Shown here in pieces: positions 6,837 to 14,005 of a DNA stretch of 20,246 nt. Below the pieces are notes generated by a model that worked only from the letters and a program-made list of their open reading frames with translations, ran no database searches and was not told the DNA's origin. Position 1 is the first letter of the stretch, and each line of letters starts with the position of its first letter. The stretch spans positions 1 through 20,246 of the forward strand of contig QGUS01000001.1 of the NCBI GenBank assembly GCA_003242515.1. The letters are read 5' to 3'. The DNA is from Actinomycetota bacterium. Its GTDB lineage: Bacteria > Actinomycetota > Acidimicrobiia > Spongiisociales > ZC4RG35. The translations under genes were made by a program, and so were the position numbers.

Positions 6837-8042
6837 CTAGCCGATCAGGTCGAGCAGGGCGTCGACGTCGGGTTCGACCACACGGTGCTGCTCGGGGAGG
6901 TCGGCGAGACGGGCCAGGACTTCGGGCATCTCCGGAGGCACGCCGGCGGCCCGGGTGACCACGTCGGCGAACTTCGCCGGGTGCGCCGTGCCCACGACGA
7001 GGCGGGGCACGTCGCCGCCGACCCCGGACGCCACCTTCCAGGCCGCGGCCGTGTGCGGGTCGAGCATGTAGCCGTGGCGCTCCCACACCTCTGCAATGGT
7101 GCGCTCGATGTCGGCGTCGCTGGCCCACCCGGCAGCGAAGTCGGAGCGGGCCCCCAGAGGCAGTCGCTCCAGGTTCGACGGCACCTGGATGTCCATGGCC
7201 GGCGCCACGGTGGGGATGACCCCGGTCCGACGCTCCACGCCCTCGGTGAACAGGTCGGCGAGGTAGTGGTTGGCGTTGGTGGCCACGACCACCCGCTCGA
7301 TGGGGGCGCCCATGCGGGCGGCCGTCCAGGCCGAGTATGCGTTGCCGAAGTTCCCGGTGGGGACCACCACCTGGAAGGGCCGGCCGATCCGGGCGGCGGC
7401 ATGGATGTAGTAGCCGGTCTGGACCGCCACCCGGGCGAAGTTGATCGAGTTCACCGCGAGGAGGTCGGGGCGGCGGCGGAAGGCTTCCTTGACCATCGCC
7501 TGGCAGTCGTCGAAGGTCCCATTCACTCCGAGCACGGTCACCATCGGGTCGTCGACGGTGGTCATCTGCCGCCGTTGCATCTCGGCGACCCGGCCCTCGG
7601 GGTAGAGGACGACGATGGGGAGCCTCCCCCGACATGCCTCGATGGCGGCGGAGCCGGTGTCGCCGCTGGTGGCGACCAGCACGGTGCGATCGCTCACCTC
7701 GCGGGCGAGGAGGCGGGCCACCACCTGGAGGGCATGGTCCTTGAAGCTGAGCGTCGGCCCCCAGAACAGCTCGAGCACCATCCGGTCGTCGACGGCGACG
7801 ATCGGGGCGATCTCCGGGTGGGAGAAGGCCGCCGCCGCCTCCGCGACGATGGCGTCCGGGTCCTCGCACCCGAAGGCCCGGAGCACTCCGGTCACGGCCT
7901 CGATGTAGCCCCACGACTCCCAGCAGTCAGGGAGCCTTGGTGTCTCGACCGGCGTGTAGAGGCCGCCGTCGGGGGCCAGGCCGTCGACCAGGGCGCCCGC
8001 GAAGTCGACCTCCGCAGAGGAACGGGTGGAACGGAATCTCAT
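6837..8042 (-). CDS. thrC: Threonine synthase
   Basis: This PLP enzyme converts O-phosphohomoserine to threonine. The 401-residue product shows the PLP-lysine motif GPTLSFKDHALQ with Lys101, the SGDTGSAA loop (126-133), and PTGNFGN (228-234) that holds the cofactor phosphate. The substrate-side GGLYTP near residue 26 is typical of the bacterial short-chain class. The ATG at 8042 overlaps the stop of the upstream mgtC-like gene as ATGA, which fixes the start; a longer reading would run back through mgtC. Homoserine dehydrogenase and homoserine kinase, often adjacent in actinobacteria, are not in this window. The His after FKD, in place of the more common aromatic or Leu, is a minor variation. 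Confidence 0.95.
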   Translation of the reverse strand: MRFRSTRSSAEVDFAGALVDGLAPDGGLYTPVETPRLPDCWESWGYIEAVTGVLRAFGCEDPDAIVAEAAAAFSHPEIAPIVAVDDRMVLELFWGPTLSFKDHALQVVARLLAREVSDRTVLVATSGDTGSAAIEACRGRLPIVVLYPEGRVAEMQRRQMTTVDDPMVTVLGVNGTFDDCQAMVKEAFRRRPDLLAVNSINFARVAVQTGYYIHAAARIGRPFQVVVPTGNFGNAYSAWTAARMGAPIERVVVATNANHYLADLFTEGVERRTGVIPTVAPAMDIQVPSNLERLPLGARSDFAAGWASDADIERTIAEVWERHGYMLDPHTAAAWKVASGVGGDVPRLVVGTAHPAKFADVVTRAAGVPPEMPEVLARLADLPEQHRVVEPDVDALLDLIG

Positions 8043-8506
8043 CGGTTCGTCGTCGGATCGGGGTCCCGATGATGCGAAGTGCTGCCGCCCGGAGTGGGGA
8101 TCGCCGGGTGCCCGAGCACGGCGATGACGATCACGGTGATCAGCGTGGCCCCGACACCGAGGATCCACTGACCGGCTCCGACGGTCACGCCGATGCCGGC
8201 CGTCACCCAGATCCCCGCGGCCGTGGTCAGGCCACGCACGTTCCCCTCCCCCGAACGCATGATGGCCCCGGCGCCGAGGAAACCTATGCCGGTGGCGATG
8301 GCGGCGCTGACCCGGAGCAGGTCGAACGGGCCGTCGGAACCGAGGGCGATCTCGGCGGAGGCGGTGAACAGGGCCGCACCCAGGGCCACCAGCATGTAGG
8401 TGCGCAGCCCGGCGGGCTTGTCGTGCCGCTGGCGGTCGTAGCCGATGGCGCCACCCAGGATGGTGGCGACCAGTGCCCGGAGGAGCATCTCCACTTCGGG
8501 GTGCAT
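8039..8506 (-). CDS. MgtC/SapB-family membrane protein
   Basis: The 155-residue product is a short MgtC/SapB domain protein. It shows the N-terminal membrane segment with GGAIGYDRQ (18-26), GLRTYMLVALGAALF (33-47), GIGFLGAGAIM (73-83) and VRGLTTAAGIWVTAGIG (90-106), the family signatures. Four or five transmembrane helices are expected. It ends soon after the last helix in a His/Pro/Asp tail, without the soluble C-terminal domain of Salmonella MgtC. Members have been tied to magnesium limitation and to inhibition of F-type ATP synthase, but no specific role can be read here. The ATG at 8506 has only a weak GGGCGG upstream; an ATG at 8488 is an alternative. It overlaps thrC by four bases and is divergent from tRNA-Arg. 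Confidence 0.9.
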   Translation of the reverse strand: MHPEVEMLLRALVATILGGAIGYDRQRHDKPAGLRTYMLVALGAALFTASAEIALGSDGPFDLLRVSAAIATGIGFLGAGAIMRSGEGNVRGLTTAAGIWVTAGIGVTVGAGQWILGVGATLITVIVIAVLGHPAIPTPGGSTSHHRDPDPTTNR

Positions 8507-8530
8507 GTCACCGCCCACGCTACTCGGCGC

Positions 8531-8561
8531 CTGACGCCCATCCGCCCCGTGCCGGTAGAAT
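8531..8561 (+). promoter_or_regulatory. Predicted promoter of tRNA-Arg
   Basis: CTGACG (8531-8536) and TAGAAT (8556-8561, five of six matches to TATAAT) are spaced by 19 bases. The predicted start lies about 3-5 bases before the mature tRNA 5' end at 8572, giving a very short 5' leader. The -35 matches four of six bases. Confidence 0.6.
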
Positions 8562-8571
8562 GGGGGGACAA

Positions 8572-8830
<259 letters not shown>

Positions 8831-8856
8831 TCGGCGCAGGGGCCGGGCCCTCACCA

Positions 8857-8881
8857 CGGGGTACTGGTACGAGGTACCCCG
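8857..8881. terminator. Hairpin between convergent tRNA-Arg and phoU
   Basis: CGGGGTAC (8857-8864) and GTACCCCG (8874-8881) form a perfect 8-bp stem with a 9-base loop. It starts one base past the phoU stop codon and faces the tRNA-Arg repeat array from the other side, so it may serve as a two-way terminator. No T tract is present on either strand. Confidence 0.5.
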
Positions 8882-8882
8882 C

Positions 8883-9539
8883 CTATTCGCTGTTCGTCGG
8901 GCCGTAGTAGTCGATCCGGTCCAACGGCATCACGATCGAGGTGAGCACGTTCTCCATGTGGGAGACGATCCGCTTCAGGAACCGGTAGTAGAGCGCCTGG
9001 GGCACCGCCTCCGAGCCCGGCTGGTCCGACTTGGCGAGCTCGAAGACGATCCGGTCGTGCTCGTGGGCCGCGGCGTCGAGCTTCGGGATCAGGTCGTGGG
9101 CGGCGTCCTGGTCCTGAGCAGCGAACGCCTTCCGGCCCGCCGTCAGGTACCCCCTCACCTTCGCCGCCTCGGCACGCATCCGCTCCAGCCCGGGCTGGTC
9201 GCTGACCCGAACACCCACGTTGGCGAGGTCCCAGATGTTCTTGCAGTAGTCGCCGATCCGCTCCAGGTCCTTGGCGACGGCCATGTAGGCGAGGAGGAGG
9301 CCCTGCTCGAACTCGGCGTGCCGCACGGCTCCCCGCACCAGGAGCTCCCGGCGCACCGCCCGCTCGCGGCGGTTCACCTGCTTGTCCAGCCCCCAGATCT
9401 TCTCCTTGACGTCGGCGGCCGGGACGTCCCCGAAGAAGGCCGACATGGCGAGATCGAACATCTCGATGCAGTCGGCCAGCATCCCATCGAGGTTCGACTC
9501 GACCTCACGGTTGTCTGCGCTCTTGAAGATGGAGAACAC
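8883..9539 (-). CDS. PhoU-domain protein paired with Na/Pi cotransporter
   Basis: The 218-residue product is largely helical and resembles PhoU-type bundles. It has the motif AKDLERIGDYCKNIWDLA (89-106), matching the PhoU pattern ERI(G/A)D..NI, and a second helical bundle near 120-205. PhoU proteins bind metals through acidic motifs and restrain phosphate uptake or signalling. The GTG start at 9539 was chosen because AGGAGG lies four bases upstream (9544-9549), overlapping the cotransporter stop codon. The two genes are thus almost certainly co-translated. In many bacteria a PhoU domain is fused to the C-terminus of this transporter; here it is a separate gene. No pst genes are in the window, so it likely acts on the neighbouring cotransporter rather than on an ABC system. 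Confidence 0.88.
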   Translation of the reverse strand: MFSIFKSADNREVESNLDGMLADCIEMFDLAMSAFFGDVPAADVKEKIWGLDKQVNRRERAVRRELLVRGAVRHAEFEQGLLLAYMAVAKDLERIGDYCKNIWDLANVGVRVSDQPGLERMRAEAAKVRGYLTAGRKAFAAQDQDAAHDLIPKLDAAAHEHDRIVFELAKSDQPGSEAVPQALYYRFLKRIVSHMENVLTSIVMPLDRIDYYGPTNSE

Positions 9540-9547
9540 GGCCCCTC

Positions 9548-10702
9548 CTAGGACAGGATCAGTATTAGCACCGGAGCGGCCACGAACACGGTGAGGATGT
9601 ATACGGCCACCCAGGTCTTGTTCCTCATCGCCGTTCGCGACAGCCACAGTGCCAGGCGGATCGGGACCTGCCTGACCCGCATCGGATAGAAGATGAAGAT
9701 GCCCACGAAGTTGATCACCACGTGGGCCATGGCGATCACCAGCGCCTCGGGCGAGGACGCCGCAGTGGAGGCGAGCACCGCGGTGGCGGTCGTGCCGAGG
9801 TCGGCGCCCAGGATGATCGGGAAGGCGTTGGGCAGGCTGAGGATGCCGGACGCGGCCAGCGGGACCATGATCGCGTTGACGATCCCCGACGACTGGACGA
9901 TCAAGGTGGTGACCAGCCCCACCACCACGGCCATGGCCCCGCCCCGCCGGGACAGGATGGCGTTGACCGCTCCCTCGATCCGGGACGACGCGATGCTCTT
10001 CATGAGGCGGGTGATCGTCACCAGGGCGAACACCAGGGTGCCGACGGCCAGGCCGATCATCACGACACCGCCGGCGGTTCCCCACGCCCAGCCCTCGATC
10101 AGGCCCTCAAGCGCCTTGGCCGGGGCATCCACGAAGTCCCCGAAAGAAAAGCCCCCGCTCGCCGGCTGCGAGTCGGGGGCCCAGAGCCTCACCCAGTCCG
10201 CGAGTACCCGGGCGGCACGGGAGATGATGTGAAAGCCGACCTCCAACGGGAGGAAGAGCGTGACGGCGAGGATGTTGTAGAAGTCCTGCATGGTGGCCGC
10301 GGCGAAACCCCTCTCGAAGTAGACGCCCTGGCGGATGTTCCCCAGGGAGGCGAGGGTGCTGGTGACCGCGCTGCCGATGTTGGCGCCGAGGACCATGGGG
10401 ACCGCGGCCTCGACGGTGATCACCCCGGCGCCGACCAGGCCGACGATGATCGAGGTGGTCGCCGACGACGACTGGATCATCACCGTGGCGAGCAGGCCTG
10501 CCGCCATGCCGGCGAAGGGATCGGAAACGGCCTCGAACACCCGGTCGACCAGGGTCTGCCCCAGCATCCCGACGCCGGTCTCGAAGGCGCTGATCGCGGC
10601 GAGGAAGAGATATATGGCGCCCAGCACCGAGAGCAGGCGGAGGGCCCGTCTCGCCGACGAGGGCAGTACCCCGGAGCTGCCTTTGGTTCCCTGATCTCCC
10701 AT
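9548..10702 (-). CDS. Na+/phosphate cotransporter, NptA family
   Basis: The 384-residue membrane protein carries the two inverted QSS repeats of type II Na/Pi cotransporters: VMIQSSSATTS (74-84) and LIVQSSGIVNA (267-277). Each is followed by a Gly-rich segment, LGANIGSAVTST (105-116) and LGADLGTTATAV (298-309). About eight or nine hydrophobic helices are visible. A loop of roughly 30 residues (about 175-205) separates the halves. It should take up phosphate with sodium across the inner membrane. The ATG at 10702 was chosen because upstream in-frame sequence runs into the oppositely oriented ku gene and loses hydrophobic character. The Shine-Dalgarno is weak. The gene is divergent from ku, with 63 bases between them, and sits directly upstream of a phoU-like gene. 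Confidence 0.92.
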   Translation of the reverse strand: MGDQGTKGSSGVLPSSARRALRLLSVLGAIYLFLAAISAFETGVGMLGQTLVDRVFEAVSDPFAGMAAGLLATVMIQSSSATTSIIVGLVGAGVITVEAAVPMVLGANIGSAVTSTLASLGNIRQGVYFERGFAAATMQDFYNILAVTLFLPLEVGFHIISRAARVLADWVRLWAPDSQPASGGFSFGDFVDAPAKALEGLIEGWAWGTAGGVVMIGLAVGTLVFALVTITRLMKSIASSRIEGAVNAILSRRGGAMAVVVGLVTTLIVQSSGIVNAIMVPLAASGILSLPNAFPIILGADLGTTATAVLASTAASSPEALVIAMAHVVINFVGIFIFYPMRVRQVPIRLALWLSRTAMRNKTWVAVYILTVFVAAPVLILILS

Positions 10703-10730
10703 CGGCCGCCCGCAGGGTAAACGCAAGCGA

Positions 10731-10759
10731 GTGACTGTGCCGCACCCCGGGCATAGACT
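10731..10759 (+). promoter_or_regulatory. Predicted promoter of ku, leaderless
   Basis: GTGACT (10731-10736) and TAGACT (10754-10759) are spaced by 17 bases. The -10 ends six bases before the ku ATG at 10766, so transcription would start at or next to the start codon. This matches the TANNNT spacing of leaderless actinobacterial genes and explains the lack of a Shine-Dalgarno. Confidence 0.6.
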
Positions 10760-10765
10760 CGACTC

Positions 10766-11569
10766 ATGGCACCTCGTGCGATCTGGAAGGGCGCCATCAA
10801 CTTCGGGTTGGTGACGATCCCGGTGGGGATGTACCCCGCCACGGAGTCGAAGACCCCGAAGTTCAAGCAACTGCGCAAGGACGACCACTCCCCAATCCGT
10901 TACAAGCGCGTGGCCGAGACCGACGGCGAGGAGGTCTCCTGGGACGACATCGTCCGCGGCTACGAGTTCGAGAAGGGTCGCTACGTGGTGTTCACCGACG
11001 AGGAGCTCGCCGCGGCGGCGCCCGACGGGAGCTCACGGCTGGTCGATGTGGTCCAGTTCGTCGACGAGGCCGAGATCGACCCCATGTACTACAAGTCGTC
11101 GTACTACCTGGTGCCCGAGAAGACCGGGGCCAAGGCCTACAAGATCCTCGCCGACGCCCTGAAGGACAAGGGGCGGGTCGGCCTGGCCAAGGTCGCCATC
11201 CGGGAGAAGCAGCACATGGCGACTCTGCGGGTGAAGGACGGGGTCATCGTCATGGAGACCATGTACTGGCCGGACGAGATCCGGGCCGCCGACTTCGAGG
11301 GCCTCGACACCGACGTCGAGGTCCGCAAGGAGGAGGTCGAGATGGCGGCGATGATCATCGACAACCTCACCCGGGAGTTCGACCCCGCCGAATGGGTGGA
11401 CCGCACCCGCGAGACGGTGGAGGAGCTGGCCGCCAAGAAGGTGGCCGGCGAGGAGATCGTCGTCCCCGAGTCCCCGGAGCCGACCAAGGTGGTCGACCTG
11501 CTCGAGGCCCTCAAGGCATCGGTCGAGGCCACCAAGGAGCAGAAGAAGGCCTCGAAGAAGGCCGGCTGA
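10766..11569 (+). CDS. ku: Non-homologous end-joining protein Ku
   Basis: Bacterial Ku forms a homodimeric ring on DNA double-strand ends and recruits LigD-type ligase. The 267-residue product has the family opening RAIWKGAINFGLVTIPV (4-20), KFKQL and the segment around IRYKRV (32-48), YYKSSYYLVPE (107-117) and EKQHMATLRV (146-155). The C-terminal 20 or so residues are lysine-rich (KEQKKASKKAG), like the basic tails that aid DNA binding and bridging in other bacterial Ku proteins. The ATG at 10766 follows a -10 element closely and has no Shine-Dalgarno, suggesting a leaderless mRNA. A ligase gene that could act with it lies about 600 bases away in convergent orientation, separated by a VanZ-like gene. 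Confidence 0.96.
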   Translation: MAPRAIWKGAINFGLVTIPVGMYPATESKTPKFKQLRKDDHSPIRYKRVAETDGEEVSWDDIVRGYEFEKGRYVVFTDEELAAAAPDGSSRLVDVVQFVDEAEIDPMYYKSSYYLVPEKTGAKAYKILADALKDKGRVGLAKVAIREKQHMATLRVKDGVIVMETMYWPDEIRAADFEGLDTDVEVRKEEVEMAAMIIDNLTREFDPAEWVDRTRETVEELAAKKVAGEEIVVPESPEPTKVVDLLEALKASVEATKEQKKASKKAG

Positions 11570-11629
11570 CCGCGCCTCCCCGCACACGCCTCACCGTTCC
11601 GCCGGCCGGGTCGTCGGTTCCAGGGCCGT

Positions 11630-12198
11630 CTAGTCCACCGCGTCCCGCCCGCCGACGAGCGCAGCGCCACCCCACCACAAGGCCCAGCCGATGGCCGCGC
11701 CGGCGGTGTTGAGGATCAGGTCGTCGACGTCGAACGCCTTCCACGGGTACCCGTAGGCGACGTCCCCGGCGACCTGGAGGACCTCGACGAGGAGCGACGC
11801 GAGGAACCCCGCCGTCACCGCGGCCCGCCCGGAGCGGAACCGGGGGTGGTGCAGCGGGAGCAGGAACCCGAGGGGGACGAAGGCGGCGGCGTTCCCGCCC
11901 AGCTGCCGCCGGATGTTCGGGTGATTCCCGTCGCCGAGGATCGTGGTGATGGTCCGCAACGGGATCAGGTTGTGGCCCCGCCCGTCGAAGGGACCGGTCG
12001 TCGCCCGGGCCGCGGCGATCCGCTCCCCGTCGATCTCCAGCGGGGCGAACACCGCCCCCGCCAGGCAGACCCCGTAGACGAGGTCATCGCCACCAGGAGC
12101 CGCCGCCGCAAGGGCGCATCCGAGGTGAAGAGGTAGACGAGGAGTGCCGGCACGGCGGGGATCAGGAGGATCAGGATGAGCCGGTCGGCGCGGATCAT
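11630..12198 (-). pseudogene. VanZ-like membrane protein, apparent frameshift
   Basis: Two overlapping readings together make one VanZ-like protein of about 189 residues. The first begins at ATG 12198, overlapping the ligase stop as ATGA, and encodes a hydrophobic helix (LILILLIPAVPALLVYLF) and RRRLLVAM. The second continues with LVYGVCLAGAVFAPLE, then the VanZ signatures NLIPLRTI, AFVPLGFLLPL, LLVEVLQV and FDVDDLILNTAGAAIGW, ending at 11630. They join smoothly if one base is added near 12082-12084 (ACC TCG to ACC CTC). The second part alone has only an internal GTG at 12052, in mid-helix. VanZ homologues are membrane proteins linked to glycopeptide resistance in enterococci; most are of unknown role. 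The shift could be a real mutation or a base-call error. Confidence 0.8.
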
Positions 12199-13106
12199 GC
12201 CTCGGGTCGTTCTGACTCCCAGGTCACGGTCCCGGGGTCGGCGATCTCGATGCCTTTGAACACGGGGGCGCGCAGGCGGTCGTCACGGGTCCACTCCTTG
12301 AACTCCACGGCCACCACCATCTCCGGCTCCACCCAGGTCTTCTTCCCCGGCAGACTCACGGGGTTGGCGAACGGGCTCGTGGGCCGCTCGGACTCCTTCA
12401 GCTTCGCGTGGATCGCCTGCAGCGTCCGGTCGTCGAACCCCGACCCGACGGCGCCGATCCAGCGGAGGTCTCCACCGTCGTAAAGGCCGACGAGAAGGGA
12501 GCCGAAGGTGGAGGCCCGGGCGCCCTCGCCCGCGAGCCAGCCTCCGACCACGGCACGCAGCCGCTGCTTCACCGGCACTTTGCGCCAGTCGGGAGACCGC
12601 TTGCCCGGGCGGTACCGGGACCCGGCCTTCTTGGCGACGACCCCCTCCAGGCCCTTCTGTCTCGCCGCCTCGAACAGGGCCCTGCCCTCCCCCCGTGTCG
12701 GCTCGGGGACCAGGACCGGGGACGGCAGTGCAAGGGATCCGAGCACCTCCCGCCGATCCTCGTAGCCGAGGCCGGTCAGGTCGCGCCCGTCACGATGGAG
12801 GACGTCGAAGACGACCAGGTTCACCGGCCTCCCCTCCTGGAGCAGCTGGAAGGAGGGCCGGCCCTCGTCGTCGAAGGCGATCACCTCGCCGTCGACGACC
12901 ACGCCCTCGGGTATGGGGAGCCGCCGGAGCTCAGGGAACCGGTCGAGCAGGTCGAGACCGCGTCGCGAGCGGGCCCGGATCCGGCCGCTGTCGTTGCCCA
13001 CGATGGCCCGGTAGCCGTCCCACTTGACCTCGAACCACCAGCCGTCGTCGTCGAAGGCCTCCGGCCACGGCGTGGCCAGCATCGGCTGGTAGTCCGGGAG
13101 GCTCAA
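12195..13106 (-). CDS. ATP-dependent DNA ligase, LigD ligase-domain type
   Basis: The 303-residue product is a stand-alone ligase of the type forming the ligase domain of LigD. Motif I is EVKWDGYRA with the AMP-accepting Lys28. Motif III includes DGEV (72-75), motif IV is EGVVAKK (154-160), and motif V is KVPVK (176-180). An OB-fold domain follows, including GSLLVGLYDGG and VEPEMVVAVEFKEWT. The polymerase and phosphoesterase domains of full-length LigD are absent and may be encoded elsewhere. The start used is TTG 13106, which overlaps the yqeY stop; ATG 13082 is an alternative that still keeps motif I. Its stop overlaps vanZ. Together with nearby ku it probably provides two-protein end joining of double-strand breaks. 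Confidence 0.93.
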   Translation of the reverse strand: MSLPDYQPMLATPWPEAFDDDGWWFEVKWDGYRAIVGNDSGRIRARSRRGLDLLDRFPELRRLPIPEGVVVDGEVIAFDDEGRPSFQLLQEGRPVNLVVFDVLHRDGRDLTGLGYEDRREVLGSLALPSPVLVPEPTRGEGRALFEAARQKGLEGVVAKKAGSRYRPGKRSPDWRKVPVKQRLRAVVGGWLAGEGARASTFGSLLVGLYDGGDLRWIGAVGSGFDDRTLQAIHAKLKESERPTSPFANPVSLPGKKTWVEPEMVVAVEFKEWTRDDRLRAPVFKGIEIADPGTVTWESERPEA

Positions 13107-13567
13107 CCGGCGCCCAGCTCCTCGGCGACGATGCGGGAGACGAGCGACCCGTCGAGGTCACCGCCCCGGGACTTCATCAGCGTGCCGGTCACCCGGCCGG
13201 CGGCCTTGGGGTCTCCGGCGACGCCCAGCTCGGCGATGGTCTCCCGGACCAGGGCCCGGGTCTCGTCCTCGCCCAGCTTCTTGGGCAGCCACCTGCTCAG
13301 GTACTCGATCTCGAAGGCGAGCTTCTCCGCCATGGCCGCGCCCCGCTCCCCCATCTCGAGGTACTCCTGGCGGGACTTGTCCATCTTCTTCACATACGAG
13401 GCGATGACCTTCTGATAGAGGGCGTCGTCGACCTCGCCGGAGAAGCCGGGCTCGGACCGGGTCGTCGAGACCTCCGTCTCGATCTGCCGGATCACATCCT
13501 TCCTGGCCCTGTCGCCCGCCCGCAGCGCGTCCTTCAACTCCGCCGCCAGCTCTTCCCGAATCCCCAT
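13103..13567 (-). CDS. GatB/YqeY domain-containing protein
   Basis: The 154-residue product is a YqeY-type protein, related to the C-terminal tail domain of the GatB subunit of the tRNA-dependent amidotransferase. It shows the N-terminal helical part with LKDALRAGDRARKDVIRQI (11-29), a middle segment rich in charged residues, and the C-terminal GatB-like fold around YLSRWLPKKL and GTLMKSRGGDLDGSLVSRIV. The exact cellular role of stand-alone YqeY is not established; tRNA-linked binding is suggested by homology only. The ATG at 13567 has GGAGG seven bases upstream. It heads a - strand set with the ligase and vanZ, and its upstream region is shared with the divergent whiB gene. Confidence 0.93.
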   Translation of the reverse strand: MGIREELAAELKDALRAGDRARKDVIRQIETEVSTTRSEPGFSGEVDDALYQKVIASYVKKMDKSRQEYLEMGERGAAMAEKLAFEIEYLSRWLPKKLGEDETRALVRETIAELGVAGDPKAAGRVTGTLMKSRGGDLDGSLVSRIVAEELGAG

Positions 13568-13600
13568 GTCCGAACCTCCAGAAAAACCTCAAGAAAACTG

Positions 13601-13629
13601 TTTACACGTCAACAACGCAACGGTACAGT
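13601..13629 (+). promoter_or_regulatory. Predicted promoter of whiB
   Basis: TTTACA (13601-13606, five of six matches to TTGACA) and TACAGT (13624-13629, four of six matches to TATAAT) are spaced by exactly 17 bases. The predicted start near 13636 gives an untranslated leader of about 75 bases, which contains the palindrome at 13675-13696. Confidence 0.55.
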
Positions 13630-13674
13630 CTCGTTTGGAAACCCCAGCGCTCCTGCGTGTTTCGCGCTGCGAGC

Positions 13675-13696
13675 GTTTGTGAAAAGATTCACAAAC
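13675..13696. promoter_or_regulatory. CRP-type palindrome upstream of whiB
   Basis: GTTTGTGAA (13675-13683) and TTCACAAAC (13688-13696) form a perfect 9-bp inverted repeat around AAGA. Inside it is an exact TGTGA-N6-TCACA (13678-13693), the consensus of the cAMP receptor protein family. It ends 15 bases before the chosen whiB start. In Mycobacterium tuberculosis whiB1 is known to be controlled by the CRP homologue Rv3676. Binding here is inferred. As RNA it could also fold into a hairpin just before the Shine-Dalgarno. Confidence 0.7.
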
Positions 13697-13711
13697 TCGA
13701 AGGAAACCGAA

Positions 13712-13987
13712 GTGCTCACCCAAATCACTACCGACTGGCGAGACCTGGCCGCGTGTCGTGACTCTGAGCCGAGCCTGTTCTTCCCGGTCGGTACCACCGG
13801 CCCCGCCGTGGAGCAGATCGAGGCTGCCATCGCCATCTGCATGTCCTGCTCCGTGCGGGAGGAGTGCCTCCAGTACGCGCTGGAGACCAACCAGGAGTCG
13901 GGCGTCTGGGGCGGCTACGCCGAGGACGATCGTCGCCGGCTCCGCAAGCGGTGGCTGGCCGAGCGGCGCCGCCGCTCGATGGCCTGA
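13712..13987 (+). CDS. whiB: WhiB-family iron-sulfur transcriptional regulator (WhiB1-like)
   Basis: WhiB proteins are small actinobacterial regulators with an NO/O2-sensitive [4Fe-4S] cluster that bind the primary sigma factor. The 91-residue product has all four cluster cysteines: C15, then C43-x-x-C46 and C52. The turn GVWGG (64-68) and a basic C-terminal helix (RRRLRKRWLAERRRR) for DNA contact are present. The opening DWRDLAACRDSEPSLFFPVG and the CMSCSVREECLQYAL segment are closest, by eye, to WhiB1. I chose GTG 13712, with AAGGA seven bases upstream; an in-frame GTG at 13679 lies inside the palindrome and adds an unconserved stretch. The cluster, sigma binding and gas sensing are known for the family and not visible here. 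It is divergent from yqeY. Confidence 0.95.
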   Translation: MLTQITTDWRDLAACRDSEPSLFFPVGTTGPAVEQIEAAIAICMSCSVREECLQYALETNQESGVWGGYAEDDRRRLRKRWLAERRRRSMA

Positions 13988-14005
13988 GCCCTCCCCGGCT
14001 CTATC

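Noticed and set aside
13645..13669. Inverted repeat CAGCGC/GCGCTG upstream of whiB as a second operator
   Set aside because: Six GC-rich base pairs with a 13-base gap are easily expected by chance in this DNA.
13679..13711. Upstream GTG start for whiB
   Set aside because: It lies inside the palindrome, lacks a Shine-Dalgarno and adds residues without family conservation; GTG 13712 has a well-spaced AAGGA.
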